From contig JACEVL010000495.1 in NCBI GenBank assembly GCA_020284085.1, positions 1,128,035 to 1,192,034 on the forward strand: a stretch of 64,000 nt of DNA, in the 5' to 3' direction. The notes under the pieces are model-generated. The model was not told the DNA's origin. It did not search any database and saw only the letters and a list, made by a program, of their open reading frames with translations. Shown here one piece after another: positions 1 to 10,992 of this stretch; position 1 is the first letter of the stretch, and the number at the start of each line of letters is the position of its first letter. Made by a program: the position numbers and the translations under genes. The stretch is from Aporrectodea caliginosa (lineage: Eukaryota; Annelida; Clitellata; Crassiclitellata; Lumbricidae).

Positions 1-1370
1 GCAGACTGGAGAACTACCACGGGAATAGAGGAATGCACTCATAGTGTCATTGTTTAAAAAGGGAATTAGAAGTGAACCAGATAACTACAGACCAGTCAGT
101 TTAACCAGTGTGGTGTGCAAGGTCATAGACAGAATCACTAAGGATAACAGAGTGGAAAATTTGTATCAGCTCAATATTATAAAGGGCAGTCAACATGGAT
201 TTACAAGAGGCCTTTCGTGTTTAACAATTCTTTTGAAGATTTTTGAGGAGGTCTATGAGAGGATTGACAAAGGAAACCTGTTGATGTAATTTACCTGGAG
301 TTTTCCAAGGCATTTGACAAAGTACTTCATGTAAGGCTTGCCAAAAGTTGCAAGCAGTTGGGGTTAGAGGGCACAGTACTAACATGGATTCAAAGCAGGT
401 TATCAGAAAGAAGACAAAAGGTGGGCATAGGTGATACACATTCTAGCTGGAAGACAGTGCTAAGTGAAGTGCCACAAGGATCAGTGCTTGGGTCATTGCT
501 GTTTCATGCTTTTTATAATGACATGGACAATGGGATTTTATCGAAAATCTCTAAGTTAGCAGAATATACAAAACTATGTAGAGCAGTGGGCGATGAAGAA
601 GAAGCATGTACTGCAGGAAGGTCTAAGAAGAATATTCAGATGGTCACAGGACTGTCAAATGTTCTTTAATTGGAAAAGTGCTCAGTGACGCATATGGGGA
701 CGAGAAAAAACAAGTTTTCATACGAAATGGGGGTATAGTATTGAAAGTGACTGAGGAAGAAAAGGACTTAGGAGTGATTAGGCAAAAGAGTGCAAAACGT
801 TGAAAGCCAATGTGCTGAAGCATGAGGAAAGGCTAACTAAACTATAGGTATGATAAGAAGGAAAACAGTCACCAGGGACAAGGATTCAACATTGAGGCTG
901 TACAAAGTTGGAATACTGCATCCAAGCATTGAGTCCTTACTTGAAACAGGACATGGAAAAACTGGAGAAAGTTCAAAGAAAAGCTAAAATGATTTGGGGC
1001 TACAAGGATTTGAGCTATGAAGAAAGTTTGAAAAGATGTGGACTAACCACAATGGAGAGATAGAGGAGCTGAGGAGATCTAATCGAAGCCTACAAGATTA
1101 TCACTGAAAAGGAAGCACTACAGTGGGTAAGGTTTTTTTAATTAGCACCAAACAAGGCAACTCGAGGACATATGTATAAATTATTTAGGAAGTCAAAAGG
1201 GAACATTAGGGAGATATTCTCTAGAGCAAGAGTCATAGACTCGTGGAATGGCTTGGATGATAGATATACTGTCTCGGTGACAGTGTCACGGCTTTCAGGA
1301 GGAAGCTAGGGAGAATGGGCTATTAAATTTTCCAGGTTACTTTGCTGTGGTTCTAACACAGATAAAACAT
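1..1370 (+). pseudogene. Decayed LINE reverse transcriptase (CR1/jockey-like)
   Basis: Fragment of a non-LTR retrotransposon reverse transcriptase. The frame from 44 reads NYRPVSLTSVVCKVIDRI, typical of the fingers region of CR1/jockey-type RTs, and stops at 289. A second frame from 358 carries EVPQGSVLGSLLF, matching the usual PQGSVLGP block. Between them the AFDK catalytic block is readable only across a frameshift (around 290-330). Further degenerate coding continues to about 1370 (for example a short match to the post-RT region near 960-1080) with many stops. The 5' part lies left of the window. It is a dead copy; the clade is uncertain. Confidence 0.75.
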
Positions 1371-1379
1371 CTTTTGAAC

Positions 1380-1967
1380 CATTTAAAACCCCTTGTTATG
1401 TTATGTTAAGTCCTTAACCAACACAAGCTGCTAAAACTACGCTCTGCTTCTGCTAACGAAGCTGGTGAAATTAGCAGCAATCCAATTAAGCTATTTTACT
1501 CTTATCAACAATAAAATACTTATTTGTAACAGATTGCAAACATGTCACATAAACACAAAGTCCGCTTATGAAACCCGAAGAAGAAAATAAGATCCAAGAG
1601 ATTGTGGGTAAAATTAACTTGCGAAACTAATTTGCTATTGTGCGAAACAATTTAAACAGAATTATAATAGACAAAATTTATTAATCCTTGTTAGCTGGTG
1701 GCAATTATTTCACAAAAAAGCAATCAAAAGGTACTTTGAAATTGGTGGTGGGGACAACTGTATGACGTGTCCCCCTCACTCTTAAAGGTGGGGGACATGT
1801 CCCCATCGTCCCCCCGGATCGCCGCCCATGCATGTACTTACTGCTCTATAAAAGTGAACAAGCGTACACAATGCTAACTGTCAGTTTACTCTATCAATTA
1901 TATGCATGTTATTTTCTGAGAAGCCTAAAATTTGCAATCTCATTTCCAGTATGGCAGGCATATTGAT
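1380..1967. other. Unassigned AT-rich sequence with a short G/C-rich inverted repeat
   Basis: No gene seen. At about 1747-1815 there is a run of GTCCCCC and GGGGGAC blocks in opposite orientation, such as GTGTCCCCCTCAC and GTGGGGGACATGTCCCC. This resembles the end of a degenerate transposable element. Confidence 0.4.
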
Positions 1968-2346
1968 CATACATACATACATACATACATACATACATAC
2001 ATACATACATACATACATACATACATACATACATACATGCATACATACATACATACATACATACATGCATACATACATACAAACATACATTACATACATA
2101 CATACATACATGCATACATACATACATACATACTTTCATACATACACACATACGTACATACATACATACATACATACATACATGCATGCATACATGCATA
2201 CATACATACATACATACATACATACATACATACATACATACATACATACATACATACATACATTCATACATACATGCATACATACATACATACATACATA
2301 CATACATGCATACATACATACATACATACATACATACATACATACA

Positions 2347-2378
<32 letters not shown>

Positions 2379-2446
2379 CATACATACATGCATACATACA
2401 TACATACATACATACATACATACATACATACATACATGTATACATA
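1968..2446. repeat. (ATAC)n tetranucleotide microsatellite, about 480 bp
   Basis: Nearly pure ATAC units with scattered ATGC variants. The long open frames it creates on both strands (His-Thr-Tyr-Ile or Met-Tyr-Val-Cys repeats) are not genes. Confidence 0.98.
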
Positions 2447-2454
2447 ATAATAAT

Positions 2455-3068
2455 CACTACTTGCTAGCCTTCCCCTTGGGGTTCTGGGGCGACTAGATCG
2501 AGTTCTACGCTCGGCTGCTCGGCTTATTGGACGCGCTCGGCTGCTCGGCTTATTGGACGCCTTCCTAAGTTCTCTCCTGTTTCTACATACATGCGTGATG
2601 TGTTGCATTGGCTGCCTGTGTCTCAGCGGATCTCATATCAATCAATCAATCAATCAATTTCGTTTATTCACAACACCAAGCTGACAGGTCGCAACTTGCT
2701 GCTTTGGTTTCTCGTTGTGTTCTTGGCTGCGCTCCATCTTACTTGTGCGATCTTTGCCGCCCAGTGTCTGATGTTCCAGCGCGTCGGGTGCTTCGCTCTG
2801 CGACGAGGGGTGAGTTCCTTGTTCCACGTGCTCGCTTGGCTATTAGGCAGCGCCGTGCTTTTTCGGTTGTGGGCCCTTACATCTGGAATCACCTCCCACT
2901 TAAGCTCCGTTTTTACTTGTAAGCCATCCGACAGGGGTCTACAAGTCTCTCAAGTCTTTTTTCTTTAGTCGTGGCTGGGCCAGGAGCGCTTCTGAGTAGT
3001 TTCTTGAAGGGGCGCTATATAAATGCTCTGAATGAAATGAATGAATGAATGAATGAATGAATGAATAA
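2455..3068 (+). mobile_element. L2-like LINE, 3' end, copy 1
   Basis: The C-terminal part of an L2-like LINE ORF is readable across frames: an AARLIG block near 2510, VLHWLPVSQRI near 2600, and RRAFSVVGPYIWNHLPLKLR at 2851-2910. It ends in a 3' tail with GAGCGCTTCTGAGTAG and GGGGCGCTATATAAATG (2978-3024), followed by (GAAT)n. Inside it a 28-bp unit around 2508-2563 is tandemly duplicated, and an (ATCA)n run at 2637-2657 has expanded within former coding sequence. It is 5' truncated and dead. Confidence 0.8.
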
Positions 3069-3080
3069 TTATATACATAC

Positions 3081-3935
3081 GGTCCATGAACCGGGCAATA
3101 GAGGCTCTTGAGGCTTGGATGTCCTCTAATCGGCTACGGCTGAACTCTTCTAAAACCCAGTTTATTTGGCTTGGCACGCGCCAGCTGCTTGCCAAGATTG
3201 ACCTGGAGGCCCTTGCCCAGGAGTTTCCGCAGTTTACCTTCTCATCCTCTGTCCGGGACCTTGGTGTCACTTTGGACCAAGAACTAACCTTCACGCGGCA
3301 TATCAACCTACTATGCCGCGATTGCTACTACCAGCTGCGTCAGCTTAGAGTGGTCTTCCGTTCTTTAACCTCTAATGCTGCCTTAACGCTTATCCACTCT
3401 TTTATTGTTTCTCGCCTTGATTACTGCAGCGCCCTCTATCTGGGTCTTCCGGCGGCTCGGGTTGGGTGCTTGGTTCGGGTCATGCGTCGTAAGATTCGGC
3501 CATGTCAGTGATTACATGCGGGATGTCTTGCATTGGCTCCCTTTCCCGCAGCGGATCGCTTACCGGATCTCTGCCTTGGTTTGGCGCTGCCTCGCGGGTG
3601 TGGCCTCTGTTTACTTACAGGAGCTGTGCTGCTCCACCCTGAGCGTCCAGCGCCGTGGTTCTCTCCGCTCCTCTAAGCAGGTTGAGCTTCTTGTTCCCCG
3701 GTCACGGACTTCTATTGTGCAGCGCCGTGCCTTTTCTGTTGCTGGCCCTGCAATCTGGAATGAGCTTCCTGTGGATCTACGCCTAATGCATAAAGCCCTT
3801 GCGGCCACATTCTTCTCTAACCTGAAGACTGTTCTCTTTAGCCGGGGTTGAGTCGGGAGCGCTTCTGAGTAGATAATCTTGAAAGGGCGCTATATAAATC
3901 TTCTGAAATGAATGAATGAATGAATGAATGAATGA
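3081..3935 (+). mobile_element. L2-like LINE, 3' end, copy 2
   Basis: A second L2-like fragment. The frame at 3086 reads WMSSNRLRLNSSKTQFIWLG, the usual post-catalytic RT segment, then LIHSFIVSRLDYCSALYLGL. After a frameshift or small deletion near 3470-3510 it continues VLHWLPFPQRIAYRI and RRAFSVAGPAIWNELPVDLR to a stop near 3851. The tail GGGAGCGCTTCTGAGTAG and GGGCGCTATATAAAT (3856-3899) matches copy 1. It is more complete at the 3' end than copy 1, but lacks the endonuclease and most RT motifs. Confidence 0.85.
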
Positions 3936-4008
3936 ATACATACATACATACATACATACATACATACATACATACATACATACATACATACATACATACA
4001 TACATACA
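3906..4008. repeat. (GAAT)n then (ACAT)n microsatellite at a LINE tail
   Basis: Tetranucleotide array starting directly at the 3' end of the preceding L2-like copy and changing from GAAT to ACAT units at about 3936. Confidence 0.95.
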
Positions 4009-4102
4009 ATGTTACATATTATTATATAAAAGCTTGTGTATTTTGTACGTTACTTATCTTTCTTATTACCTTGTTAATCTGACAACCCGTATTTTCTTGT
4101 AG

Positions 4103-4692
4103 GGAGAATATACAATTCTGTTCCGACTACTGTTATAATTACCCCACTCCAGATCATTCTCCATCAAGTCTTCTTCGCCTACTGTATCCTCGACTTCTTT
4201 GTCTGTGGCATTCCAGTCCGCCTTCTTCACGCTTACGTCATGACAGCCTTCGCCACAACCTACCACGTGGTTCTGCTAGTAGTTACTGTTGTATTGAGGT
4301 GGAGCATCAAAAAGTCCTACCTTCCAATCTACGATGTAGCCGATATCGACAAGAGTCGAATGATAATCTGTACCCTATACTATGTCGGATTCAGTCTTAT
4401 TACTCCCGTTGCAGTACATATAGTCTACTACGATCTCTTTTTGCTCAAGTCCTACCTCTTAGAGTTGTTTTCCCGAACGAGCCGTGCAATAACCCAACCG
4501 AAGCAGACGGACACGGACGACATGGCATCGTCCGATGAGAAAGGGGCCGCAGGAGCCCCCGAATGGTCTCCTGGGGCCCTTCGGTCGTCAAAGATCATGC
4601 CGATCAGCGAACAGGAGGAGGCGGAAATCAGTTCGATTAACAAAGACAAGAATCCGAGTAATAACAGCATCGCGCTTGTTGACTTCAAGTAG
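4103..4692 (+). CDS. Rolling-stone-like membrane protein, terminal exon
   Basis: Terminal coding exon of a multi-pass membrane protein. A good acceptor (TTTTCTTGTAG, ending at 4102) opens a frame to TAG at 4690-4692. The in-frame ATG at 4240 is internal, because coding character starts right after the acceptor. About 120 residues form hydrophobic helices, including ILDFFVCGIPVRLLHAYV, followed by a YHVVLL segment, an IYDVADIDKSR loop and a YYVGFSLITPVAVHIVYYD helix. The D-F-CGIPVRLLH pattern resembles the C-terminal half of the rolling stone (rost) family, known in flies from myoblast fusion. The rest is a hydrophilic cytoplasmic-type tail rich in Ser, Glu and Lys. Upstream exons are not in the window, so function is unproven. 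It could belong to another small multi-pass family. Confidence 0.6.
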
Positions 4693-5090
4693 AACGTTAC
4701 GTTGTCATATCGGTCGATTACTCATAATCACCGTCTGTACTTTATACGTTTATTATTGTAATCATGATCATCATCATCTTCTTCGTTTTCATTAACCACT
4801 ATCGTCAACATCCTGATCATCCTCAAAATGAACACGACCATAATGATCCTTATTTTCCTCATATTAAATTTCATCATCGTCATCATGATCATCGTCTCTT
4901 TTATCATCATGTTCATCAGGGCTATGTCTTTCGTGTTCATCTTTATCGCTGTTATTGTCGTCAGAATCATCACAACCATTACCCTGATCACTATTACGAT
5001 CAGCATGGTGAAGATTATGAGCTGCTGCAGCTGAGGTGAAGCTGTTACTTTTACATATTGGTACGTTTTGCACAATTGAGCGATTACATG
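4693..5090. repeat. Degenerate (ATC/CAT)-rich stretch, possible 3' UTR
   Basis: Directly after the rolling-stone-like stop codon, 4760-5000 is dominated by CAT, ATC and ATT triplets, giving His/Ile-rich frames on one strand and Asp/Met-rich frames on the other. These are low-complexity artefacts. It may be 3' untranslated sequence of the upstream exon; no clear polyadenylation signal was found. Confidence 0.5.
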
Positions 5091-5439
5091 TATTTTTTGT
5101 CGCTTGTTCCTATTGATAACCAGAAATGTGTCGATATATAAAAACCGAATGACTATACCTGATCGTGCTAATTATTTAATTAATAAGTACATATAGAAGT
5201 ATACATCATTATATGCCATCTATATAATATTGATGAAGATATAGGCTATCCAACTCTATAGCCGTGTGCAGCTTACTCCAATTCAATAATGCAATTACGC
5301 ACATCAACTGTTGTCCATCGAGCCTTTCTTCCGTTCTATAGGGTCCTTTTGGAAAAGTCTACCACTGCATATACGTACTATTGCACGTGACTTGGTTCAG
5401 ATACATTTTCATACTGTGGTAATAATATATTACATTTTA

Positions 5440-5889
5440 TTATATTGTTTTGTATGTAATGTATTGCATTGTATTGTATTATATTATATTGAATTGTATT
5501 GTATTATTATATTATATTATGTTATATTATATTATATTGTTTTGTATTGTATTGTATTGCATTGCACTGCACTGCACTGCACTGCACTGCACTGCACTGC
5601 ACTGCACTGCACTGCACTACACTGCACTGCACTACACTACACCACACTACACTACACTACACTACACTACACTACACTACACTACACTACACTACACTAC
5701 ACTACACTACACTACACTACACTACACTACACTACACTACACTACACTACACTACACTACACTACACTACACTACATTACACTACATTACATTACATTAC
5801 ATTACATTACATTACATTACATTACATTACATTACATTACATTACATTACATTATATTATATTATATTATATTATATTATATTATGTAT
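5440..5889. repeat. Graded pentanucleotide microsatellite
   Basis: A 450-bp array of 5-bp units that changes in blocks: TATTG/TATTA units, then ACTGC, then ACTAC, then ATTAC, then ATTAT, ending in ATGT at the boundary with the SINE at 5893. Open frames across it are artefacts. Confidence 0.97.
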
Positions 5890-5892
5890 GTA

Positions 5893-6102
5893 TGAGCATT
5901 TGTAATAGCGCCCCTTCAAGATTTCTACTCAGAGGCGCTCCCGACTACAGCGCGGACACTGAATCGGAGTTTCACGCCGAAGCGCATGAGCAATTGCGAG
6001 TGAAGGACTTGCCCAGGGTCCGTGCGCGACGGCTTGAGGTGGATTCGAATCCGCAACCCTCCGGCTGCAAGACACCGAACATACCCCTACACCACCGCGC
6101 CC
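5893..6102 (-). mobile_element. tRNA-derived SINE (family 1), copy 1
   Basis: Read on the - strand it starts GGGCGCGGTGGTGTAGGGGT (A-box-like TGGTGTAGGGGT) and carries the B box GGATTCGAATCC about 40 bp on, so a tRNA-type Pol III promoter is visible. The body is unique. The 3' tail GGGAGCGCCTCTGAGTAG and CTTGAAGGGGCGCTAT is nearly the same as the tails of the L2-like LINEs at 2978 and 3856, implying mobilisation by that LINE. A copy about 95% alike lies at 39800-40008. Confidence 0.9.
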
Positions 6103-6117
6103 CGCGGGGGTGTAGGG

Positions 6118-6215
6118 GTATGAACTACTATTACTACTACTATTGCTGTTGCTGCTGCTGCTACTACTACAGCTACTGCTACTATTATCTTTATTATTAT
6201 TACCATTGTTATCGT
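6118..6215. repeat. (CTA)n/(CTG)n trinucleotide repeat
   Basis: Imperfect CTACTATTG and GCTGCTGCTG units next to the 5' end of the SINE. Confidence 0.85.
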
Positions 6216-6224
6216 TGTAATGAA

Positions 6225-6392
6225 TTTATTAAGCGACCCCATGTAATGCCCATGCATAAATTGATATCGCGTTGCAATTGAGAGTGAAGGACTTGCCCAA
6301 GGTCGCTAGACAGTAATCGTCTCAGAGACGCTCGAACCCGCAGTCTCCGGGTTACAGGGCGAGCTTTGTAACCAACCGGTAACCGTGTCCTT
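6225..6392 (-). mobile_element. tRNA-derived SINE of a second type
   Basis: On the - strand, GGTTACCGGTTGGTTACAAA is followed by a B box CGGGTTCGAGC near 6330 and then by GGGCAAGTCCTTCACTC, a body segment shared with SINE family 1 (6000-6015). The 3' part runs to about 6225. The tRNA-like head differs from family 1. Confidence 0.65.
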
Positions 6393-6454
6393 AGTGTGTA
6401 CAGCGCTTTGCAAAGTATTTTAAACGTGTTATATATATACTGTATTGTTGTATT

Positions 6455-6530
6455 GTATCCATAAATTTATATAGCACCTCTCGCAGTGCGCACCGATCAG
6501 AGACGCTCCCAGTGTGAAAGACCCAGAGAA
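6455..6530 (-). mobile_element. SINE/LINE 3'-tail fragment
   Basis: Read on the - strand it resembles the GGGAGCG...GCTATATAAAT tail shared by the L2-like LINE and SINE family 1, here as GGGAGCGTCTCTGATCGG and GTGCTATATAAATTTATGG. Confidence 0.5.
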
Positions 6531-6589
6531 GAGAAAGTGGTTTGTGACAACAAAACACACTTGGCTGATTAGGATGAACATGTCGAAGA

Positions 6590-7555
6590 AGTGAGCTGGT
6601 TCCATTCTACAGGGCCAATGAAGACAAATCCTCGAGCTTTAGCCATAGCAGTCCTCGCTCGAAGGACAAAAATATCATGCAGGTCGAGAGAGCGTAGCGG
6701 GCGAAAAGAAGTGGCTGAAGTCGGCAGGCGGATGAACTCACGTAGATACTTGGGAGTTCGGCCAGTATACGACCGGGAGATTTATGTAACAACCTTGATT
6801 TCAACCCGAGCAATAAGTGGAACAGATGATGGTGATCATACATGAAAGAGGAGATGTGGGACCGCGAGGAAGTAGGACGAAAAGACTAATAGCCCGATCT
6901 CCTCGCTCGTCCCACAGCATTTAGAACAAACTGAAGAGAAGCGAGACGCACTTTTAAGACTAACTAAGAGAGAATTACAATATAAATTTATAATCGATTC
7001 GGGAGAAGATATGAAGGCATGGACAACAGAGGTAAAGACAGAGGAGGATACGGAGCGTCTAAGACGCATCAGGTTGAAGCAGGAAAATCACGAAAGATTG
7101 GCAATTATGTCTAAAAAGGTAAGCTACTGGAGTGGAAAACAAAACTGGGAATCTCTTAGTAAGAAGGGAACAGAGCTTAAGAAGCTGTTGGTGGGTGCCG
7201 AAACAGATTAACTGCATCTTAGTTGGATTCAGTGAGAGCCAATTGGAAGACCCGTAAGAGCAAACTGATCAGAGAGGGCCATGGACAAGCGCCTGCACAT
7301 TGTCAGCACCGAGGTGACCAGTTGACGAGTGTTTAATAGAGAATAATTTTTATGGCTGGAATGTCAGCCGTGTATGAGAGATAATGAAGAGGACCCAGGA
7401 CAGAGCCCTGAGGGACATTAAATTTGACCAAAACACAAGGAGTTCTTGAGTCTCCGTGGATGACCATTTGAGTACGACCAGTAAGGTAAGACCGGACCCA
7501 GAGAAGAGGGGGCAAAGTGACACAGAAACATGGATACAAACAAACATTCAATACG
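6590..7555 (-). pseudogene. Decayed LINE fragment with RT motif
   Basis: On the - strand the frame at 7333-7551 reads VRSYLTGRTQMVIHGDS then FNVPQGSVLGPLHYLSYTADI, the RT domain block around PQGSVLGP. No long frame continues downstream (6590-7330), which is presumably the eroded remainder. The small + strand frames at 6591-6845 and 7011-7211 resemble nothing I know and are probably chance. Confidence 0.6.
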
Positions 7556-7999
7556 GTCTAAGTCAATCACTGCTCAAACAGACTGCAACTCAAATTCCTC
7601 TGTGGAAAATTTACATTACGCTATTAAAGGATTGGCAGCACTCTTCTATTTTTTAATTTTTTTAATTTTTGGCTTTGTAAAGGAAGCATTGTAGTGACAT
7701 TGTAGTGACCAGCCCTTAGTTCTCGAATGAAGTGCAAGTCCAAGACTTAGCCTCCTCGTTGAAGTTGCGTTTTGTCAGCTCCTAAGTTTTCAATAAACGA
7801 GTATTGTATTGTATTGTACTCGTGGTAATGTGCCATCCTGACTGGGTAGACCCTTTCTTCCTTTCCCTCCCTCTACTCCATTCTTTCCCATTGTCCTCTT
7901 GACCACTTCGCACAACTATCCTGCTAACTTAGTTGGTTATGCTGGCGTGCTATCGTTGTTTGACCAAATCAGACACTAGCTGAGTCTTAAAGGGGTCAA
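7556..7999. other. Non-coding, probable LINE 3'-tail remnant
   Basis: At 7789-7826 the sequence ends CAATAAACGAG followed by (TATTG)n, like a poly-unit tail of a + strand retroelement. Nothing else is recognised. Confidence 0.35.
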
Positions 8000-8024
8000 C
8001 ACTATTGTCTAAAAATAAGACTAA

Positions 8025-8180
8025 TCCAATCCGGTATAGGCCAGTCCAATCAAATCCTAGTCAAGTCCAATCAATCCGGTATAGGCCAGTCCAATCAAAT
8101 CCAGTCAAGTCCAATCAAATTCTATTCAATTATATTCTATCATATGCTAACATACATATACAGTCTAATCCGGTGCCTAA
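8025..8180. repeat. Short tandem duplication with CCAATCAAATCC units
   Basis: The segment with CCGGTATAGGCCAGTCC followed by AATCAAATCC is present twice (8031 and 8075), followed by degenerate TCCAATCAAATTC-type units. Frames here are low complexity. Confidence 0.75.
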
Positions 8181-8299
8181 TCCGGTGCCTCTTTATCGTA
8201 TATCTAGTCGTCTAATCTATTCTATTCTATGTAATCTAATCCATGACGTCTATGGCAATGCGATTATAAAGCACAATCATCAATGAATCCGTTGAACGT

Positions 8300-9470
8300 C
8301 GTCGGAAGCTAAATTGTAGTAAAGAATCAATCATAATCCGCTGGAGCAACATGACCCAAATCTGATAGCTCAGAGAAACAAGAAATCAGGTTAAAGTTTG
8401 TAAGCAAATTAAAATGGGTCGATCATAATTAAGTTAGACTTGAACGTCATTAGCGATCTGAACACGATGGGTTAATGAAATTCAAAGCTTTGAGCCTCCA
8501 CCGAGAAAGCCTAAGAGAATAATAGTGCTAGTTTGTGGGGGCAATGTAGTAGCAAACGCAACTGAAGATTAAATGCAGCATTTGCTAGTATGAGGAGTGA
8601 GTATTGAAAAGAGATAGGTTGGCTGATTAAAATGCGAATTTTTCTTATGTTAAACAGATGTTAAATTTGACTTGTTTATTCAATGATTAGTGTAACGAGT
8701 GTAACCAGTTCAACTGGTTCGGCACTGGCTTCTGAAAATTGATTTTTCTGTTTTTACAGAGAGATTCCCTCTTTTATTTTCCACTCTAGTGTCTTGGACG
8801 AGTGTAACGATCAGCGTAATGGGCACAATATGGGTAAAATAGTTTGATACTTAAAAGGTTTTGGTTATGGCTTTGACCACATAATTTTGAACCATGCAAA
8901 CATCGTTCAGGGATACCAATAAGAAGAAAGTTGAGGTATTCAAGTCAACTGGAAACCACGAACAATGACAAGAGAAGGCAAACAATTTTAAACATATAAG
9001 ATCTGATTCTGCGAATATCTCGTATGTGAAATTAAGTAGAATTGCATATGGCTTGAATGTGGCCAAATAAGAAGTTGGAGTCAAACGTTTTGCCCCAAGG
9101 ACTTAAAACATTTAACACGGTCAACGAGCAGTTCCCTGAGTTGAACAGACTTAAGCCAATCAAATGTGTTTAGCTGTTGACGTGTAACAAGGAGAAATAA
9201 TTCGGTCTTAGAATAAGCCTAAATTAAAAGACGTCTGTTACTATCCATCCACCATTGAACATAACTGAAAACATAAACAGGTAGTTTGACAGCAGGATTA
9301 GACTAAGAACTGTCAAATGAAAGGAATCGTTTAGCATCACTGGCATTCAAATTGTAGTCAAGTGAGCTGTCAGTAAGTAGCTAACAGAGTGGTGTGGTGT
9401 ACAATGTTAATAAAGGAGAGTCTAGCACAGAGCATTGTGAAGTGTAACAGTTTTAGATTTAACCCTTATA
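8300..9470. other. Intergenic, no recognisable feature
   Basis: AT-rich sequence. The 77-codon - strand frame at 8851-9084 shows no family resemblance and no convincing splice context. I see nothing else. Confidence 0.5.
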
Positions 9471-9476
9471 GGGTAA

Positions 9477-10992
9477 CCGGGGGGCATTTAGGCAATCTCT
9501 AACCGGTCTCATAGCATACTAGTCTTAGGTGCTGTCTCATTGGCCGGTTCAAAGTTAATGAGTATTCATGAGCAGTGACGCCACTGCACAGGGCATTTTT
9601 TAACATGTTGACTGGTGGGGAAATTCCCCACCAGCCCTCTCAAATTCCCCATCCGCAGCAATCTGTAAACAACACGAGATCTACATGTACAGTGGCACTG
9701 CAGATCTCGTGTTGTTTACAGATTGGATTTGCCGTTTGACAACATAAATAACGCAAAGCGTTCAACATCTGTTAATAAGCTGTTTCCAAGATTTATAAGG
9801 CGCTTTAAAAGTTCTACTAAATATATGCCTACACCGCATACGAATTGACCCATATCGCAGTAGGCCCTACATATGATGCACGGTAAAACCGTATTTTACG
9901 TTGCTAAATTATTCTAATGTCTTCAATGCCGTAGGCCTACTTGACGTTTGTAAGTAAGCAGTCTACCTATGTGCATGATAGGCCCAAATATCATCAATAC
10001 AGCTTCCATTTCATGAAGAAATTTCCCCATAAATCCAACGTCCATTTAACTGGAAAAAAATTACTTTTTTCAATCCATCTACTAGTTAGGGCCTAACAAA
10101 AGAAAATATTTTTCATCAATGAAACTTTAATTTAAGCAAAGAAATATTCTCATGAATCCAGCTTCTAATTACGGAAACAATTATTTTCATTAATCCAGCT
10201 TCTATTGAATCAAAAACTTACTTTCACCAATTCAGCTTCTATTTACGTTAATTATTATTTCGATCAATCCAGCTTCTACTTAGCTTAAACACAGGAATTT
10301 GTTCGTCAACCCCACTTCCATTTAGATAAACAATTTTTTCCATCAATCCAGCTTCCATTTTAAATTGGCAGTATCAAATAATTTAGCAACGTAAAATCCG
10401 GTTTAACCCAAATTTCTAAAGAAATGCCCAGTCCTAGTAGGCCTATCAGTGTAGTTTCGTTTGTGGAGTTCTTAGGTGAGAATATTACGATGTCGAGCGC
10501 TGTGAGTTATTTAAGTTGAATTCGCTATGAAACGGCAACGCGTGAAAATAACCGCTATAGCCTACACCCTTTTAAAATCAATTGCAAAGAAACAACCCTC
10601 TATTTCTAAACATTCATTCTAAACATTTATTGTCTAGGACTAAATTAAATGAGGACCTCAAAAGTGTAGGTCTAACTCAAAATTAATGTTATGTAATTAA
10701 AACATCGCTCAGCCCATATTGTTTAATTTCTGAGACTCAAACATCTGCTGTAGCCTAAACATCATTATAGAACTATGAAAGCGCTTTATAAAATCTTGGA
10801 AAACAGCTTATTAATAGACGTTGAACGCTGTTATTTAGGCCTATGTTGTCAAACGGCAAATCTGCAGCAGCAATTTGTAAACAACACGAGCTCATGATTG
10901 TGAATATTCATTAACTTTGAACCGGCCAATGAGGCGGCGCCTAAGGCTACTATGCTGTGAGACCGGTTAGAGATTGCCTAAATGCAGCCGGG
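9477..10992. mobile_element. Fold-back DNA element with long terminal inverted repeats
   Basis: The left arm (9477-9830) and right arm (about 10760-10992) are inverted copies. For example GCATTTAGGCAATCTCTAAC and CATTGGCCGGTTCAAAGTTA occur at 9484-9560 and, reverse-complemented, at 10909-10987. The homology continues inward past GCCGTTTGACAACATA (9732) to the region around 9810. It encodes no transposase, so it is non-autonomous. The left arm also holds two perfect short palindromes (9612-9634 and 9660-9724). A separate MITE lies in the middle. Target-site duplications are not evident. Confidence 0.85.
9887..10403. mobile_element. Satellite-bearing MITE, copy 1 (nested)
   Basis: Terminal inverted repeats of about 25 bp (one mismatch), with core TTTTACGTTGCTAAATTA, at 9887-9911 and 10379-10403. 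Between them are seven or so degenerate units of about 45-55 bp, each containing ATCAATCCAGCTTCYATTTA or a variant. A related copy lies at 49757-50087. No coding capacity. Confidence 0.85.

Noticed and set aside
1881..2608. Long frames encoding HTYI or MYVC repeats on both strands
   Set aside because: They are translations of the (ATAC)n microsatellite in every frame; no gene signal.
5311..6281. Three overlapping frames of 150-260 codons rich in Thr, Leu, His and Tyr
   Set aside because: Products of the pentanucleotide array running into a SINE; the later part is SINE sequence.
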